Origin: Succinatimonas sp. UBA7265
GTDB lineage: Bacteria; Pseudomonadota; Gammaproteobacteria; Enterobacterales; Succinivibrionaceae
DNA length: 13,605 nt
NCBI GenBank assembly: GCA_002473165.1
Contig: DKSD01000059.1
Coordinates: 65,869-79,473, forward strand
Direction of reading: 5' to 3'
Shown here: one piece after another, positions 1-6,201 of the stretch
Layout: every line of letters begins with the position of its first letter
How positions within the stretch are numbered: the first letter of the stretch is position 1
The notes under the pieces: model-generated
The model's input: only the letters and a program-made list of their open reading frames with translations
Databases searched by the model: none
What the model was told of the DNA's origin: nothing
Translations under genes and position numbers: made by a program

Positions 1-20
1 GAGTCCATTAGGTCGCACCA
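1..20 (+). tRNA. 3' end of a tRNA (isotype unknown, truncated by window edge)
   Basis: The first 20 bases read as the end of the T-loop (GAGT, expected after TTC), the 3' side of the T-stem (CCATT), the 3' side of the acceptor stem (AGGTCGC), an A discriminator and an encoded CCA. A good terminator hairpin begins 10 bases later, as expected for a tRNA unit. The predicted 5' acceptor strand would be GCGACCT or close to it. E. coli tRNA-Val(GAC) ends in a similar way, but the anticodon is outside the window so the isotype cannot be assigned. Confidence 0.72.
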
Positions 21-30
21 CTTCCTTGAT

Positions 31-53
31 AAAGACGCTGTGGCGTCTTTTTT
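31..53 (+). terminator. Rho-independent terminator after the tRNA
   Basis: Perfect 8-bp stem AAAGACGC / GCGTCTTT with a TGTG loop, followed by a run of T. It ends the tRNA transcript on the plus strand. The stem is symmetrical, so it may also stop minus-strand transcription of the LprI-like gene that ends at 67, although the tail on that side (TTTATC) is poorer. Confidence 0.85.
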
Positions 54-66
54 CATTTCCGCCCCG

Positions 67-498
67 TCACAGCCTGTCCTGCTCTTCAAGCCACTGCTGC
101 GCCATCTGGCCTAAGACATCCTCGTCCACAAAATAGATGGCCTGGGCGCGGGTCTGCACGGCCATGACGCTCCAGGCCGCGGCCTGCTTGTCATGCCCCG
201 CCCCGGCGCGTTTGGCCTCATAGGCGGCCAGGGTGTCGCGGTACTCCGTGAACGTGCGCTGCACCGCCTTGAGATCGGCAAGCTCCTGCGGATCGCCTTT
301 GAACTTGTCGGCGACATAGCGGTAGCCTTCCTCAAGCGCCGCGTCCCAGAACTCAAAAGCCCGCTTCTCGCAATCCTGGCGCCCCGCAGTGAGGCACTGC
401 GCGTAGCCAGGCGCCAGCTCGTCTCTCAGGTCAAAATCGGCAGCGTATGCCGCACAGGCTGCATAAGCGGCGCAGAGCGCAGCGGCGGTCTTTGTCAT
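67..498 (-). CDS. Small exported protein, LprI/DUF1311-like
   Basis: 143 residues. Residues 1-20 look like a Sec signal peptide with an unusual doubled CAAYAA stretch (residues 9-20); the likely signal peptidase I cut is after A17-Y18-A19. The mature part has two close cysteines (C35, C43), which could form a disulfide, and a Q-R-x-F-x-x-Y-R-D segment at about 80-90. This Q..W/F..YRD pattern with paired cysteines is the hallmark of the LprI/DUF1311 family, whose Mycobacterium member inhibits lysozyme; most members are uncharacterised. Assignment is by pattern only, and an unrelated periplasmic protein is possible. The start is supported by AGGAG six bases before the ATG. It stands alone behind the purF terminator with its own candidate promoter. 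Function as a lysozyme inhibitor is an inference, not shown here. Confidence 0.7.
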   Translation of the reverse strand: MTKTAAALCAAYAACAAYAADFDLRDELAPGYAQCLTAGRQDCEKRAFEFWDAALEEGYRYVADKFKGDPQELADLKAVQRTFTEYRDTLAAYEAKRAGAGHDKQAAAWSVMAVQTRAQAIYFVDEDVLGQMAQQWLEEQDRL

Positions 499-530
499 GG
501 AGCTCTCCTAAAATTTCCGGGCGTGGTTTT

Positions 531-559
531 ATGTTAAGCCCGCTCCCTGAGGCGCTCAA
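531..559 (-). promoter_or_regulatory. Candidate sigma70 promoter for the LprI-like gene
   Basis: On the minus strand TTGAGC (-35, 4/6 to consensus) and TAACAT (-10, 4/6) are separated by exactly 17 bases. They lie between the purF terminator and the AGGAG ribosome site of the small exported gene, which is where its promoter should be. Moderate match only. Confidence 0.4.
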
Positions 560-564
560 GGCTG

Positions 565-604
565 AAACAAAAACGACGGGATGATCCGCGATCGCCCCGC
601 CGTT
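565..604 (-). terminator. Terminator of the serS-cvpA-purF operon
   Basis: On the minus strand AACGGCGGG pairs with CCCGTCGTT (one G-U pair) around a 15-base loop and is followed by TTTTTGTTT. It lies 17 bases past the purF stop codon. On the plus strand the same stem has an A-C mismatch but also ends in a T run, so it may work weakly in both directions. Confidence 0.8.
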
Positions 605-620
605 TTTTCAGGACAGATCC

Positions 621-2150
621 TCAGGCGTTTTTGTCGCCGATATTGTAGATGTCCAGCGCGTCGTTGCTGCTGTCATTCCAGGCTTTGTCGGCCTTGGCGT
701 CATCGGAGCGCTGCGCTGCGATCTCATCAAAATAGCCCGGCGCCGGCGGCACGATGTAATCGCCTGTGAAGATCGAGGTGTCAAATTCCTCAAGCTCGGG
801 GTTCTCCTCGCGCACGGATTCCTTGAGATCGTCAAGCGACTGGTAGATGAGCGCGTCGGCCTTGATCAGGCGGCAGATCTCGTCAGTGCTGCGATGGTAG
901 GCGATGAGCTCGTCCGAGGTCGGCATGTCGATGCCGTAGATGTTCGGATAGCAGATCTCAGGGGAGGCCGAGGCGAAATACACCTGTTTAGCCCCGGCTT
1001 CGCGGGCCATCTCGACGATCTGCATCGACGTCGTGCCGCGCACGATCGAGTCATCGACCAAGAGCACGTTCTTGCCCTCAAACTCCGCGCGGATCGGGTT
1101 TAGCTTGCTGCGCACCGATTTCTTGCGCTCAGCCTGCCCCGGCATGATGAACGTCCTGCCCACATAGCGGTTCTTCACAAAGCCCTGGCGGTACGGCAGC
1201 CCGAGCGAGCGGGCGATCTGCACGGCGATGTCCACCGAGGTGTCGGGGATGGGGATCACGACGTCGATCTTAAGATTGGAGTACTCGCGGCGGATCTTTT
1301 CGGCAAGCTTTGTGCCCATGCGCACGCGGGTGGCGTACACCGAGGCGCCGTTGATGATCGAGTCAGGGCGCGCGAAATAAACGTACTCAAAGATGCACGG
1401 CTGCAGTTTGGGGTGATCGGCGCAGACGGCGCTGTAAAACCGGCCGTCGTTCGTGATGAGCAGCGCCTCGCCGGGCCTGACGTCACGCACGAGCTTAAAG
1501 CCGTTGACATCCAGCGCCACACTCTCGGAGGCCACCATGTACTCCTTGCGCCCGTCCTCAGTCTCGCGCTCGCCGTACACGAGCGGGCGGATCCCGAAAG
1601 GATCGCGGAAGGCCACCAGGCCCACGCCTAAAATCAGCGCCACGACGGCGTAGCCGCCGCGGATCTCGGAGATCGTGCCGCGCACGGCTTTAAAGACCTC
1701 GTCAGGCGAGGGGACGTCGCTTTCGATGGCCGAGAGTTTCCAGGCGAGGATGTTCAGCAGGATCTCGGAGTCGGACTGGGTGTTGACGTGGCGGCGGGCT
1801 TTGGAGCATTTGAGCTTGAGCTCGCGGGAGTTTATGAGGTTGCCGTTGTGCGCCAGCGCGATGCCGTAAGGGCTGTTGACGTAAAAAGGCTGGGCTTCGG
1901 CGGCGCTGGAGGAGCCGGCGGTGGGATAGCGGTTGTGCCCGATGCCGATGTTGCCCACGAGGCGCAGCATGTGGCGCTGCTGGAACACGTCCCTCACCAT
2001 GCCGTTGGCCTTGCGCTGGTGGAAATTCCCGCGCCCGTCCACGGTCACGATGCCGGCGGCATCCTGACCGCGGTGCTGCAGCACCTGCAGCGCACTGTAA
2101 ATGGTTAAGTTAACCGGCGAAAAGCCGACCACACCAACGACACCGCACAT
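621..2150 (-). CDS. purF: Amidophosphoribosyltransferase PurF
   Basis: 509 residues, close to the E. coli enzyme (505). It catalyses the first committed step of purine synthesis: PRPP plus glutamine gives 5-phosphoribosylamine, glutamate and pyrophosphate. The N-terminal glutaminase (Ntn hydrolase) domain begins MCGVVG, so Cys2 is exposed as nucleophile after Met removal; R27-G28 in QHRGQD and N102-G103 in HNGN are the expected active-site partners. The C-terminal type I phosphoribosyltransferase domain holds the PRPP loop VLLVDDSIVRGTT (362-374) and the flexible-loop region KNRYVGRTF (326-334). Like the enteric enzyme it shows no cysteine pattern for an Fe-S cluster and no propeptide. It starts 4 bases after cvpA with a GGGAG ribosome site inside the cvpA end, so the two are surely co-transcribed. 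End product control by purine nucleotides is known for the family. Confidence 0.97.
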   Translation of the reverse strand: MCGVVGVVGFSPVNLTIYSALQVLQHRGQDAAGIVTVDGRGNFHQRKANGMVRDVFQQRHMLRLVGNIGIGHNRYPTAGSSSAAEAQPFYVNSPYGIALAHNGNLINSRELKLKCSKARRHVNTQSDSEILLNILAWKLSAIESDVPSPDEVFKAVRGTISEIRGGYAVVALILGVGLVAFRDPFGIRPLVYGERETEDGRKEYMVASESVALDVNGFKLVRDVRPGEALLITNDGRFYSAVCADHPKLQPCIFEYVYFARPDSIINGASVYATRVRMGTKLAEKIRREYSNLKIDVVIPIPDTSVDIAVQIARSLGLPYRQGFVKNRYVGRTFIMPGQAERKKSVRSKLNPIRAEFEGKNVLLVDDSIVRGTTSMQIVEMAREAGAKQVYFASASPEICYPNIYGIDMPTSDELIAYHRSTDEICRLIKADALIYQSLDDLKESVREENPELEEFDTSIFTGDYIVPPAPGYFDEIAAQRSDDAKADKAWNDSSNDALDIYNIGDKNA

Positions 2151-2154
2151 AGTT

Positions 2155-2661
2155 TCAAGCTCCCGCGCCCGTCACCGGGCTGGCCATGTAAAGAAAGAAC
2201 CAGTTCACCAGGCGCTGCAGATCAGGCAGCAGCACCGAGTTTTTCCACCAGGGCTCATCTTGCAGGAAGGACATGATGTGCAGGTGGAAGAGGATCTGCA
2301 TGAGCGCCAGCACCGCTGCCATGATCAGCACGCCGCGCACCACGCCGAACACGATGCCCAGAAGCCTGTCAAAGCCGGAAAGCCCGGCTTTCTGCACCAT
2401 GGTGCAGATAAGCCTTCCGGCCATGCCCACCAGGATGAGCGTCACGACAAACAGGACGATGACCGCGAGGACGTTGCGCGTTAAAGCGTCATGCGAGAAA
2501 ACGAAAAGAGGCGCCACCTGGCTGTAGAAGCGCCCCGTAATGAGGAAGGCGGCGATCCACGCAATGATGGACGCAGCCTCCCTGACAAAACCGCGCAGCA
2601 CCGAGAGGATCGCGGAGATCCCGACCACGGCGATGATGACCCAGTCTGCGGCGGTCAGCAT
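2155..2661 (-). CDS. cvpA: CvpA family inner-membrane protein
   Basis: 168 residues with four predicted membrane helices (about 6-22, 30-46, 63-85 and 104-125). The matches to enteric CvpA are VLRGFVREA after helix 1 (21-29) and the cytoplasmic loop GLSGFDRLLG followed by FGVVRGVLI (93-102, 105-113). CvpA was named for its need in colicin V production and is linked in later work to envelope stress and bile tolerance; its molecular role is unknown. It begins 2 bases after the serS stop and ends 4 bases before purF. The cvpA-purF pair is conserved across gammaproteobacteria. The ribosome site before the ATG is weak (GAGACG), which suggests translation coupled to serS. Confidence 0.88.
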   Translation of the reverse strand: MLTAADWVIIAVVGISAILSVLRGFVREAASIIAWIAAFLITGRFYSQVAPLFVFSHDALTRNVLAVIVLFVVTLILVGMAGRLICTMVQKAGLSGFDRLLGIVFGVVRGVLIMAAVLALMQILFHLHIMSFLQDEPWWKNSVLLPDLQRLVNWFFLYMASPVTGAGA

Positions 2662-2663
2662 GC

Positions 2664-3971
2664 TTATTTCGTCTCTTTGGTCAGGACTTCCATTCCGCCT
2701 AAGTAAGGTCTTAAGACCTCCGGCACCGTGACGGAGCCGTCAGCGTTCTGGTAGTTCTCAAGCACGGCCACCAGGGTGCGGCCTACGGCGAGGCCGGAGC
2801 CGTTTAAGGTGTGCACGAGCTCGATTTTGCCGTCCTTGCGGCGCACGCGGGCCTGCATGCGGCGGGCCTGGAAGTCCAGGCAGTTAGAGCATGAGGAGAT
2901 CTCGCGGTAGCAGTTCTGCGCCGGCAGCCACACTTCGATGTCATAGGTCTTGGCGGAGCTGAAGCCCATGTCGCCGGTGGACAGCGCCACGACGTGGTAA
3001 GGGATCTTCAGCGCCTGCAGCACGGCCTCGGCGTTGGCCGTCAGCGTCTCCAGAGCCTGCCAGGAATCCTCAGGCTTTACGATCTGCACCATCTCGACTT
3101 TGTCGAACTGGTGCATGCGGATGAGCCCGCGGGTGTCACGGCCTGCTGAGCCGGCCTCGGAGCGGAAGCACGGGGTGTGGGCGGTGATCTTGATGGGGAG
3201 CTGATCCTCGGGGATGATCTCGTCGCGGACCATGTTCGTCAGCGGAACCTCGGCAGTCGGGATCAGGCAGAAATGGCGGTTGACGTCATCGCCGTCGGCG
3301 TTGCCGTTTAAGCTCGTGTGGAACAGATCCTCGGCAAACTTCGGCATCTGGCCGGTGCCGTAGAGCGAATCGAGATTCACGAGGTAAGGGGTGTACACCT
3401 CGGTGTAGCCCTGATCGCGGTGCAGATCGAGCATGAGGTGCACGAGGGCGCGGTGCAGGCGGCAGATGGCGCCAGTCATGAACGCGAAACGGGCGCCTGA
3501 AACCTTGCGGGCGCGCTCGAAGTCGAGCATGCCCAGCCCCTCGCCGATGGCCACGTGATCTTTGATCTCAAAATCAAACGTGCGCGGCGTGCCCCACTTG
3601 CGGACTTCCTTATTGAAGGTGTCGTCCTTGCCCAGCGGGCAGGAGGCATCCGGCAGGTTCGGGATGGTGAGGTAATAGCTGTGCAGTTCCTCGAGCACTT
3701 CATCCTGACGTTTCTTGACCGCGGCGAGCTCATCGGAGATCCTGGCGACCTCGGCCTTTAAAGAGGCGACATCGCCGCCTGCTTTTATGGTCTTGCCGAT
3801 GTCTTTGGAAATGGAGTTGCGCTTTGACTGCAGCTCCTGCGTGCGGGTCATGGTTTCCTTGCGTTCGGCTTCAAGCTTTGCAAGTTTTTGGGTGTCAAGG
3901 GTGAAATTGCGCGTGGCGAGGCGCTTGGCGGCCTCTTCAGGTTCAGCGCGCAGGTATTTGGGATCGAGCAT
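2664..3971 (-). CDS. serS: Seryl-tRNA synthetase
   Basis: 435 residues, normal length for bacterial SerRS (E. coli 430). It charges tRNA-Ser and tRNA-Sec with serine. Residues about 28-105 form the long antiparallel coiled-coil arm that grips the tRNA variable arm. The class II core follows: serine-binding TAEVPL (239-244), motif 2 with CFRSEAGSAGRDTRGLIR (268-285), CSNCLDFQARR (361-371), and motif 3 LNGSGLAVGRTLVAVLEN (389-406). All key residues look intact. The ATG is preceded by AAAAAAGGG about 10 bases upstream, a modest ribosome site. In E. coli serS follows rarA directly; here a tautomerase gene and about 600 bases intervene, and cvpA-purF is attached downstream. Confidence 0.98.
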   Translation of the reverse strand: MLDPKYLRAEPEEAAKRLATRNFTLDTQKLAKLEAERKETMTRTQELQSKRNSISKDIGKTIKAGGDVASLKAEVARISDELAAVKKRQDEVLEELHSYYLTIPNLPDASCPLGKDDTFNKEVRKWGTPRTFDFEIKDHVAIGEGLGMLDFERARKVSGARFAFMTGAICRLHRALVHLMLDLHRDQGYTEVYTPYLVNLDSLYGTGQMPKFAEDLFHTSLNGNADGDDVNRHFCLIPTAEVPLTNMVRDEIIPEDQLPIKITAHTPCFRSEAGSAGRDTRGLIRMHQFDKVEMVQIVKPEDSWQALETLTANAEAVLQALKIPYHVVALSTGDMGFSSAKTYDIEVWLPAQNCYREISSCSNCLDFQARRMQARVRRKDGKIELVHTLNGSGLAVGRTLVAVLENYQNADGSVTVPEVLRPYLGGMEVLTKETK

Positions 3972-4017
3972 CTGTATCTGCCCTTTTTTCTTTGGTTATT
4001 GATTAGTTAAATAGAAA

Positions 4018-4034
4018 AGGAGGCCCTGCCTCCT
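4018..4034 (-). terminator. Terminator-like hairpin between tautomerase and serS
   Basis: Minus strand AGGAGGC-AGG-GCCTCCT, a perfect 7-bp stem with a 3-base loop, followed by TTTCTATTT (TTTT counting the stem end). It lies 47 bases before the serS start. It most simply ends tautomerase transcription, but because a candidate serS promoter lies just upstream it could also be a leader hairpin or attenuator. Confidence 0.6.
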
Positions 4035-4047
4035 GAAACCTGCGCTA

Positions 4048-4056
4048 ATTCTATCA
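4048..4056 (-). promoter_or_regulatory. Candidate extended -10 promoter for serS-cvpA-purF
   Basis: On the minus strand TGATAGAAT is an extended -10 element (TGn plus TAGAAT, 5/6 to TATAAT). No good -35 is present at 16-18 bases; that space is occupied by a GC-rich hairpin. Transcription from here would start near 4041 and put the 4018-4034 hairpin almost at the 5' end of the message. Confidence 0.35.
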
Positions 4057-4060
4057 TGAA

Positions 4061-4084
4061 TGCGCCGGCGCGGCCGCCGGCGCA
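4061..4084. repeat. Perfect inverted repeat (10-bp arms, GC-rich hairpin)
   Basis: TGCGCCGGCG and CGCCGGCGCA are separated by CGGC. No T run follows on either strand, so it is not a standard terminator. It is the middle of three hairpins in the space between the tautomerase stop and serS. Confidence 0.75.
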
Positions 4085-4112
4085 TCAAGGGCGCGCGGGC
4101 TGCGCAAAGCAC

Positions 4113-4136
4113 GGCGCGGCCTTTCAAAGCCGCGCC
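4113..4136. repeat. Perfect inverted repeat (8-bp arms) after the tautomerase gene
   Basis: GGCGCGGC and GCCGCGCC around the loop CTTTCAAA, 17 bases past the tautomerase stop. It lacks a following T run. It could protect the 3' end of the tautomerase message or contribute to termination. Confidence 0.7.
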
Positions 4137-4153
4137 GGCCCGCCTGGGCAGGA

Positions 4154-4498
4154 TCAGAACATCGAACCCTGCCAGCCCCACTGGTTCAGCCCCTGATAAG
4201 AGATATAAACAGCAGCCCCGTCAAGGCCCAGTCCCTGCTCAAAGAACTTCGTGATGCGGGCGGTGAGTTTCGCGGCGTCCGCGTCGGCGATCCCGCCGAA
4301 AGCCCTGACGTGCACATAGGCGCCCTTGGCAACTTTCCTGCCGCCCATCCACAGATCAGCGCCCTGCTCCACGCTCAGCATGACATAGCTCGCAGGCTTG
4401 TGCAGTTCCGCCGCTGCGGCATTGGTGAGCTCTTCATGGACTTGCTGATCCTGCTGTGCGGTAAGTTTCACGGTCAGTTTGGCGTCAATCATCGGCAT
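4154..4498 (-). CDS. MIF-family (phenylpyruvate) tautomerase homologue
   Basis: 114 residues, the length of macrophage migration inhibitory factor (MIF, 115). Met-Pro at the N-terminus would expose Pro as the catalytic base. Other agreements with MIF are HKPASYVMLSV (33-43; compare GKPPQYIAVHV, including the active-site Lys), the GG turn near 52, AFGGIA (68-73) and the C-terminal AVYISYQGLN...WGWQGSMF, parallel to [20 protein letters not shown] in MIF. Family members are small trimeric tautomerases of phenylpyruvate or related keto acids; the natural bacterial substrate is usually unknown. The start is supported by GGAG eight bases before ATG. It sits alone between rarA and serS with its own long upstream region and a terminator-like hairpin behind, so it is probably a single-gene unit inserted in an otherwise conserved order. 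Confidence 0.85.
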   Translation of the reverse strand: MPMIDAKLTVKLTAQQDQQVHEELTNAAAAELHKPASYVMLSVEQGADLWMGGRKVAKGAYVHVRAFGGIADADAAKLTARITKFFEQGLGLDGAAVYISYQGLNQWGWQGSMF

Positions 4499-4611
4499 GG
4501 CAATATCTCCTCAAAACAAACTGCAAAAGGCGCTCCGGCAGGATGCGCCGGGCACAGATCCCATTTTAGGGCACGGGACATGCCGGACCAAAAAATCTCT
4601 TTGGGGCCGGC

Positions 4612-4635
4612 AAATTTTGCGGATCTGAACAAAAC
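4612..4635 (+). repeat. GCGGAT motif, copy A (direct)
   Basis: AAATTTTGCGGATCTGAAC followed by AAAAC; matches copy C at 4677-4700 at 21 of 24 positions. Together with the inverted copy B it makes a symmetrical array upstream of the tautomerase start. Confidence 0.7.
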
Positions 4636-4643
4636 ACCCCTGT

Positions 4644-4682
4644 AAAATTTTTGGCTCATGTACAAATCCGCCAAAAAAATTT
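4644..4682. repeat. Inverted repeat with T/A-rich arms
   Basis: AAAATTTTTGGC (4644-4655) and GCCAAAAAAATTT (4670-4682) face each other across 14 bases; the arms differ by two bases in tract length. The loop contains TGTACA and most of motif copy B, so this dyad and the motif array are interleaved. Confidence 0.6.
4656..4671 (-). repeat. GCGGAT motif, copy B (inverted)
   Basis: On the minus strand GCGGATTTGTACATGA, matching copies A and C at about 12 of 16 positions in the opposite orientation. It can pair with copy A (11 of 13 bases) or with copy C. Confidence 0.55.
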
Positions 4683-4700
4683 CGCGGATATGAACAAAAT
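4677..4700 (+). repeat. GCGGAT motif, copy C (direct)
   Basis: AAATTTCGCGGATATGAAC followed by AAAAT; the direct partner of copy A, 65 bases away. Confidence 0.7.
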
Positions 4701-4764
4701 GAACTCGGCTGACAGATTGATACTTGCAAATTCAAAAAGTTAATCAACATGGCCGAATCAACCA

Positions 4765-6201
4765 TCAAAAGCGGTCTTCGCCGCCTTTGAACTTCACGTC
4801 TTTTCCCGTAAAGCCTTCGGGGTTTCTCCGGTTTTTGCTCAGGCGGTCGCGCTCTTTTAAGTAGTCCTCTTTCTTCTTGAGATAGCTCTCAAAGCCGCGC
4901 TCTGAAGGGGTGTAGTAACGGGTGCCAGCCAGTTCCTGCGGGAAGAAGCACTCGCCGTCGGCATACGCGCCCTCAAAATCGTGGGCGTAACGGTAGCCCT
5001 CGTGATAGCCGAGATCGGCCATGAGTTTGGTCGGGGCGTTGCGCAGGTATGTCGGCACCTCAAGCGTGCCGTGGTTTTGCGCATCCTCGCGGGCGCGGTG
5101 GAAGGCGTTGTAAAGATGGTTGCTCTTTGGCGCAAGCGCCAGGTAGACAGCAGCCTCGGCGATCGCGCGCTCGCCCTCGGCGGCCCCGACCCGCTCAAAG
5201 ATGTCCCAGGCGTTAAGCGCCACCTGCATGGCGCGCGGATCGGCAAGCCCCACGTCCTCCGTGGCGATGGCCAAAAGGCGGCGCGCGACATACAGCGGAT
5301 CCCCTCCTGCCTCGAGGATGCGGGAGTACCAGTACAGCGCCGCGTCCGGGGCGCTGCCGCGCACGGATTTATGGAAGGCGGAGATCAAATCATAGAAAGT
5401 ATCGCCGCCCTTGTCGTAGGAAAGATTTTTGCGCCCGGCCACGGCGCCTAACATCGACATGGTGACAAGCCGGGTGCCGTCCTGCATGTCCGCAGCGAGG
5501 TCCGAGCACATCTCAAGCGTGTTCAGCAGATGGCGCGCATCGCCGCCTGCAAGTTCAGTCAGCGCCTCCTCAACCCCTTTGTCAAGCCGCAGGTTCTCTT
5601 TTTTAAGGCCGCGCTCTGAGGTCAGCGCCAGGTGCACGAGCTGTGAAAGCTCCTGCTGCGTAAGCGATCTCAGTACATACACGCGCGCCCTTGAGAGCAG
5701 CGCCTTGTTGACATTAAACGAGGGGTTCTCGGTCGTCGCGCCGATAAAGGTGATCGTGCCGTCTTCTATATGGGGCAGGAAGGCATCCTGCTGGGATTTG
5801 TTAAACCGGTGCACCTCGTCGACAAAGAGCAGCGAGCGCACGCCGGCGCGGCGGCGGGAGCGCGCGCGGTCTATGGCCTCGCGGATCTCTTTTATACCGG
5901 AAGTGACAGCCGGGATCTGCTCGAGCACGGCCTTGCACGCGCGCGCAAACATCAGCGCCAGCGTGGTCTTGCCCGTGCCCGGAGGCCCCCAGAGGATCAT
6001 GGAATAGCACTGGCCGCGCTCGAGCACGGTCCGAAGCGGCTTGCCCGGGCCTAAAAGATGGCTTTGGCCTATGTACTCGTCAAGCGTGCGCGGGCGCAGG
6101 CGGGATGCCAGGGGCGCGAACTCGTCAGGCTCCTGAGGGGCTGCGGCAGGCTGCACCGCAGCCTCTGAGAGCGAGAACAGATCACTTTGCTCCGCGCTCA
6201 T
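4765..6201 (-). CDS. rarA: Replication-associated recombination protein A (AAA+ ATPase)
   Basis: 478 residues from the chosen start. RarA (MgsA) is a tetrameric clamp-loader-like ATPase acting at stalled replication forks, with WRNIP1 and Mgs1 as eukaryotic relatives. Walker A GPPGTGKT (72-79), Walker B LLFVDE within LLFVDEVHRFNKSQQDAF (124-141), sensor 1 GATTENPSF (154-162) and the arginine finger in SRAR (170-173) are intact, and the C-terminal part matches E. coli closely (SVRGSAPDAALYWY, GGDPLYVARR, LRNAPTKLM). An upstream ATG at 6216 is possible, but the ATG at 6201 has GAGG six bases before it. It overlaps lolA by 20 bases. The N-terminus has QSDLF (5-9), like a beta-clamp binding peptide, and the C-terminus carries an extra basic, charged tail of roughly 25-30 residues (KNRRNPEGFTGKDVKFKGG) beyond the enteric protein. 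Confidence 0.96.
   Translation of the reverse strand: MSAEQSDLFSLSEAAVQPAAAPQEPDEFAPLASRLRPRTLDEYIGQSHLLGPGKPLRTVLERGQCYSMILWGPPGTGKTTLALMFARACKAVLEQIPAVTSGIKEIREAIDRARSRRRAGVRSLLFVDEVHRFNKSQQDAFLPHIEDGTITFIGATTENPSFNVNKALLSRARVYVLRSLTQQELSQLVHLALTSERGLKKENLRLDKGVEEALTELAGGDARHLLNTLEMCSDLAADMQDGTRLVTMSMLGAVAGRKNLSYDKGGDTFYDLISAFHKSVRGSAPDAALYWYSRILEAGGDPLYVARRLLAIATEDVGLADPRAMQVALNAWDIFERVGAAEGERAIAEAAVYLALAPKSNHLYNAFHRAREDAQNHGTLEVPTYLRNAPTKLMADLGYHEGYRYAHDFEGAYADGECFFPQELAGTRYYTPSERGFESYLKKKEDYLKERDRLSKNRRNPEGFTGKDVKFKGGEDRF

Larger units (their letters stand above)
4499..4764. other. 266-bp AT-rich intergenic region before the tautomerase gene
   Basis: No convincing gene lies here; reading frames that cross it give cysteine-rich, non-family-like peptides. 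The region is clearly poorer in GC than its surroundings and holds A/T tracts, two direct copies and one inverted copy of a GCGGAT motif, and a dyad AAAATTTTTGGC / GCCAAAAAAATTT. I take it as the regulatory region of the tautomerase gene. No clear terminator is visible for rarA at the right end. Confidence 0.6.

Noticed and set aside
3996..4181. 61-codon minus-strand frame over the hairpin cluster before serS
   Set aside because: Arg/Ala-rich peptide created by the GC-rich inverted repeats; no ribosome site and no family likeness.
4511..4768. 85-codon minus-strand frame in the gap between rarA and the tautomerase
   Set aside because: No ribosome site, many Cys and Phe residues, no family features, and it runs over the repeated regulatory motifs.
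5429..6007. 192-codon plus-strand frame opposite rarA
   Set aside because: Ser/Arg-rich composition without any motif; it lies over the most conserved part of rarA on the other strand.
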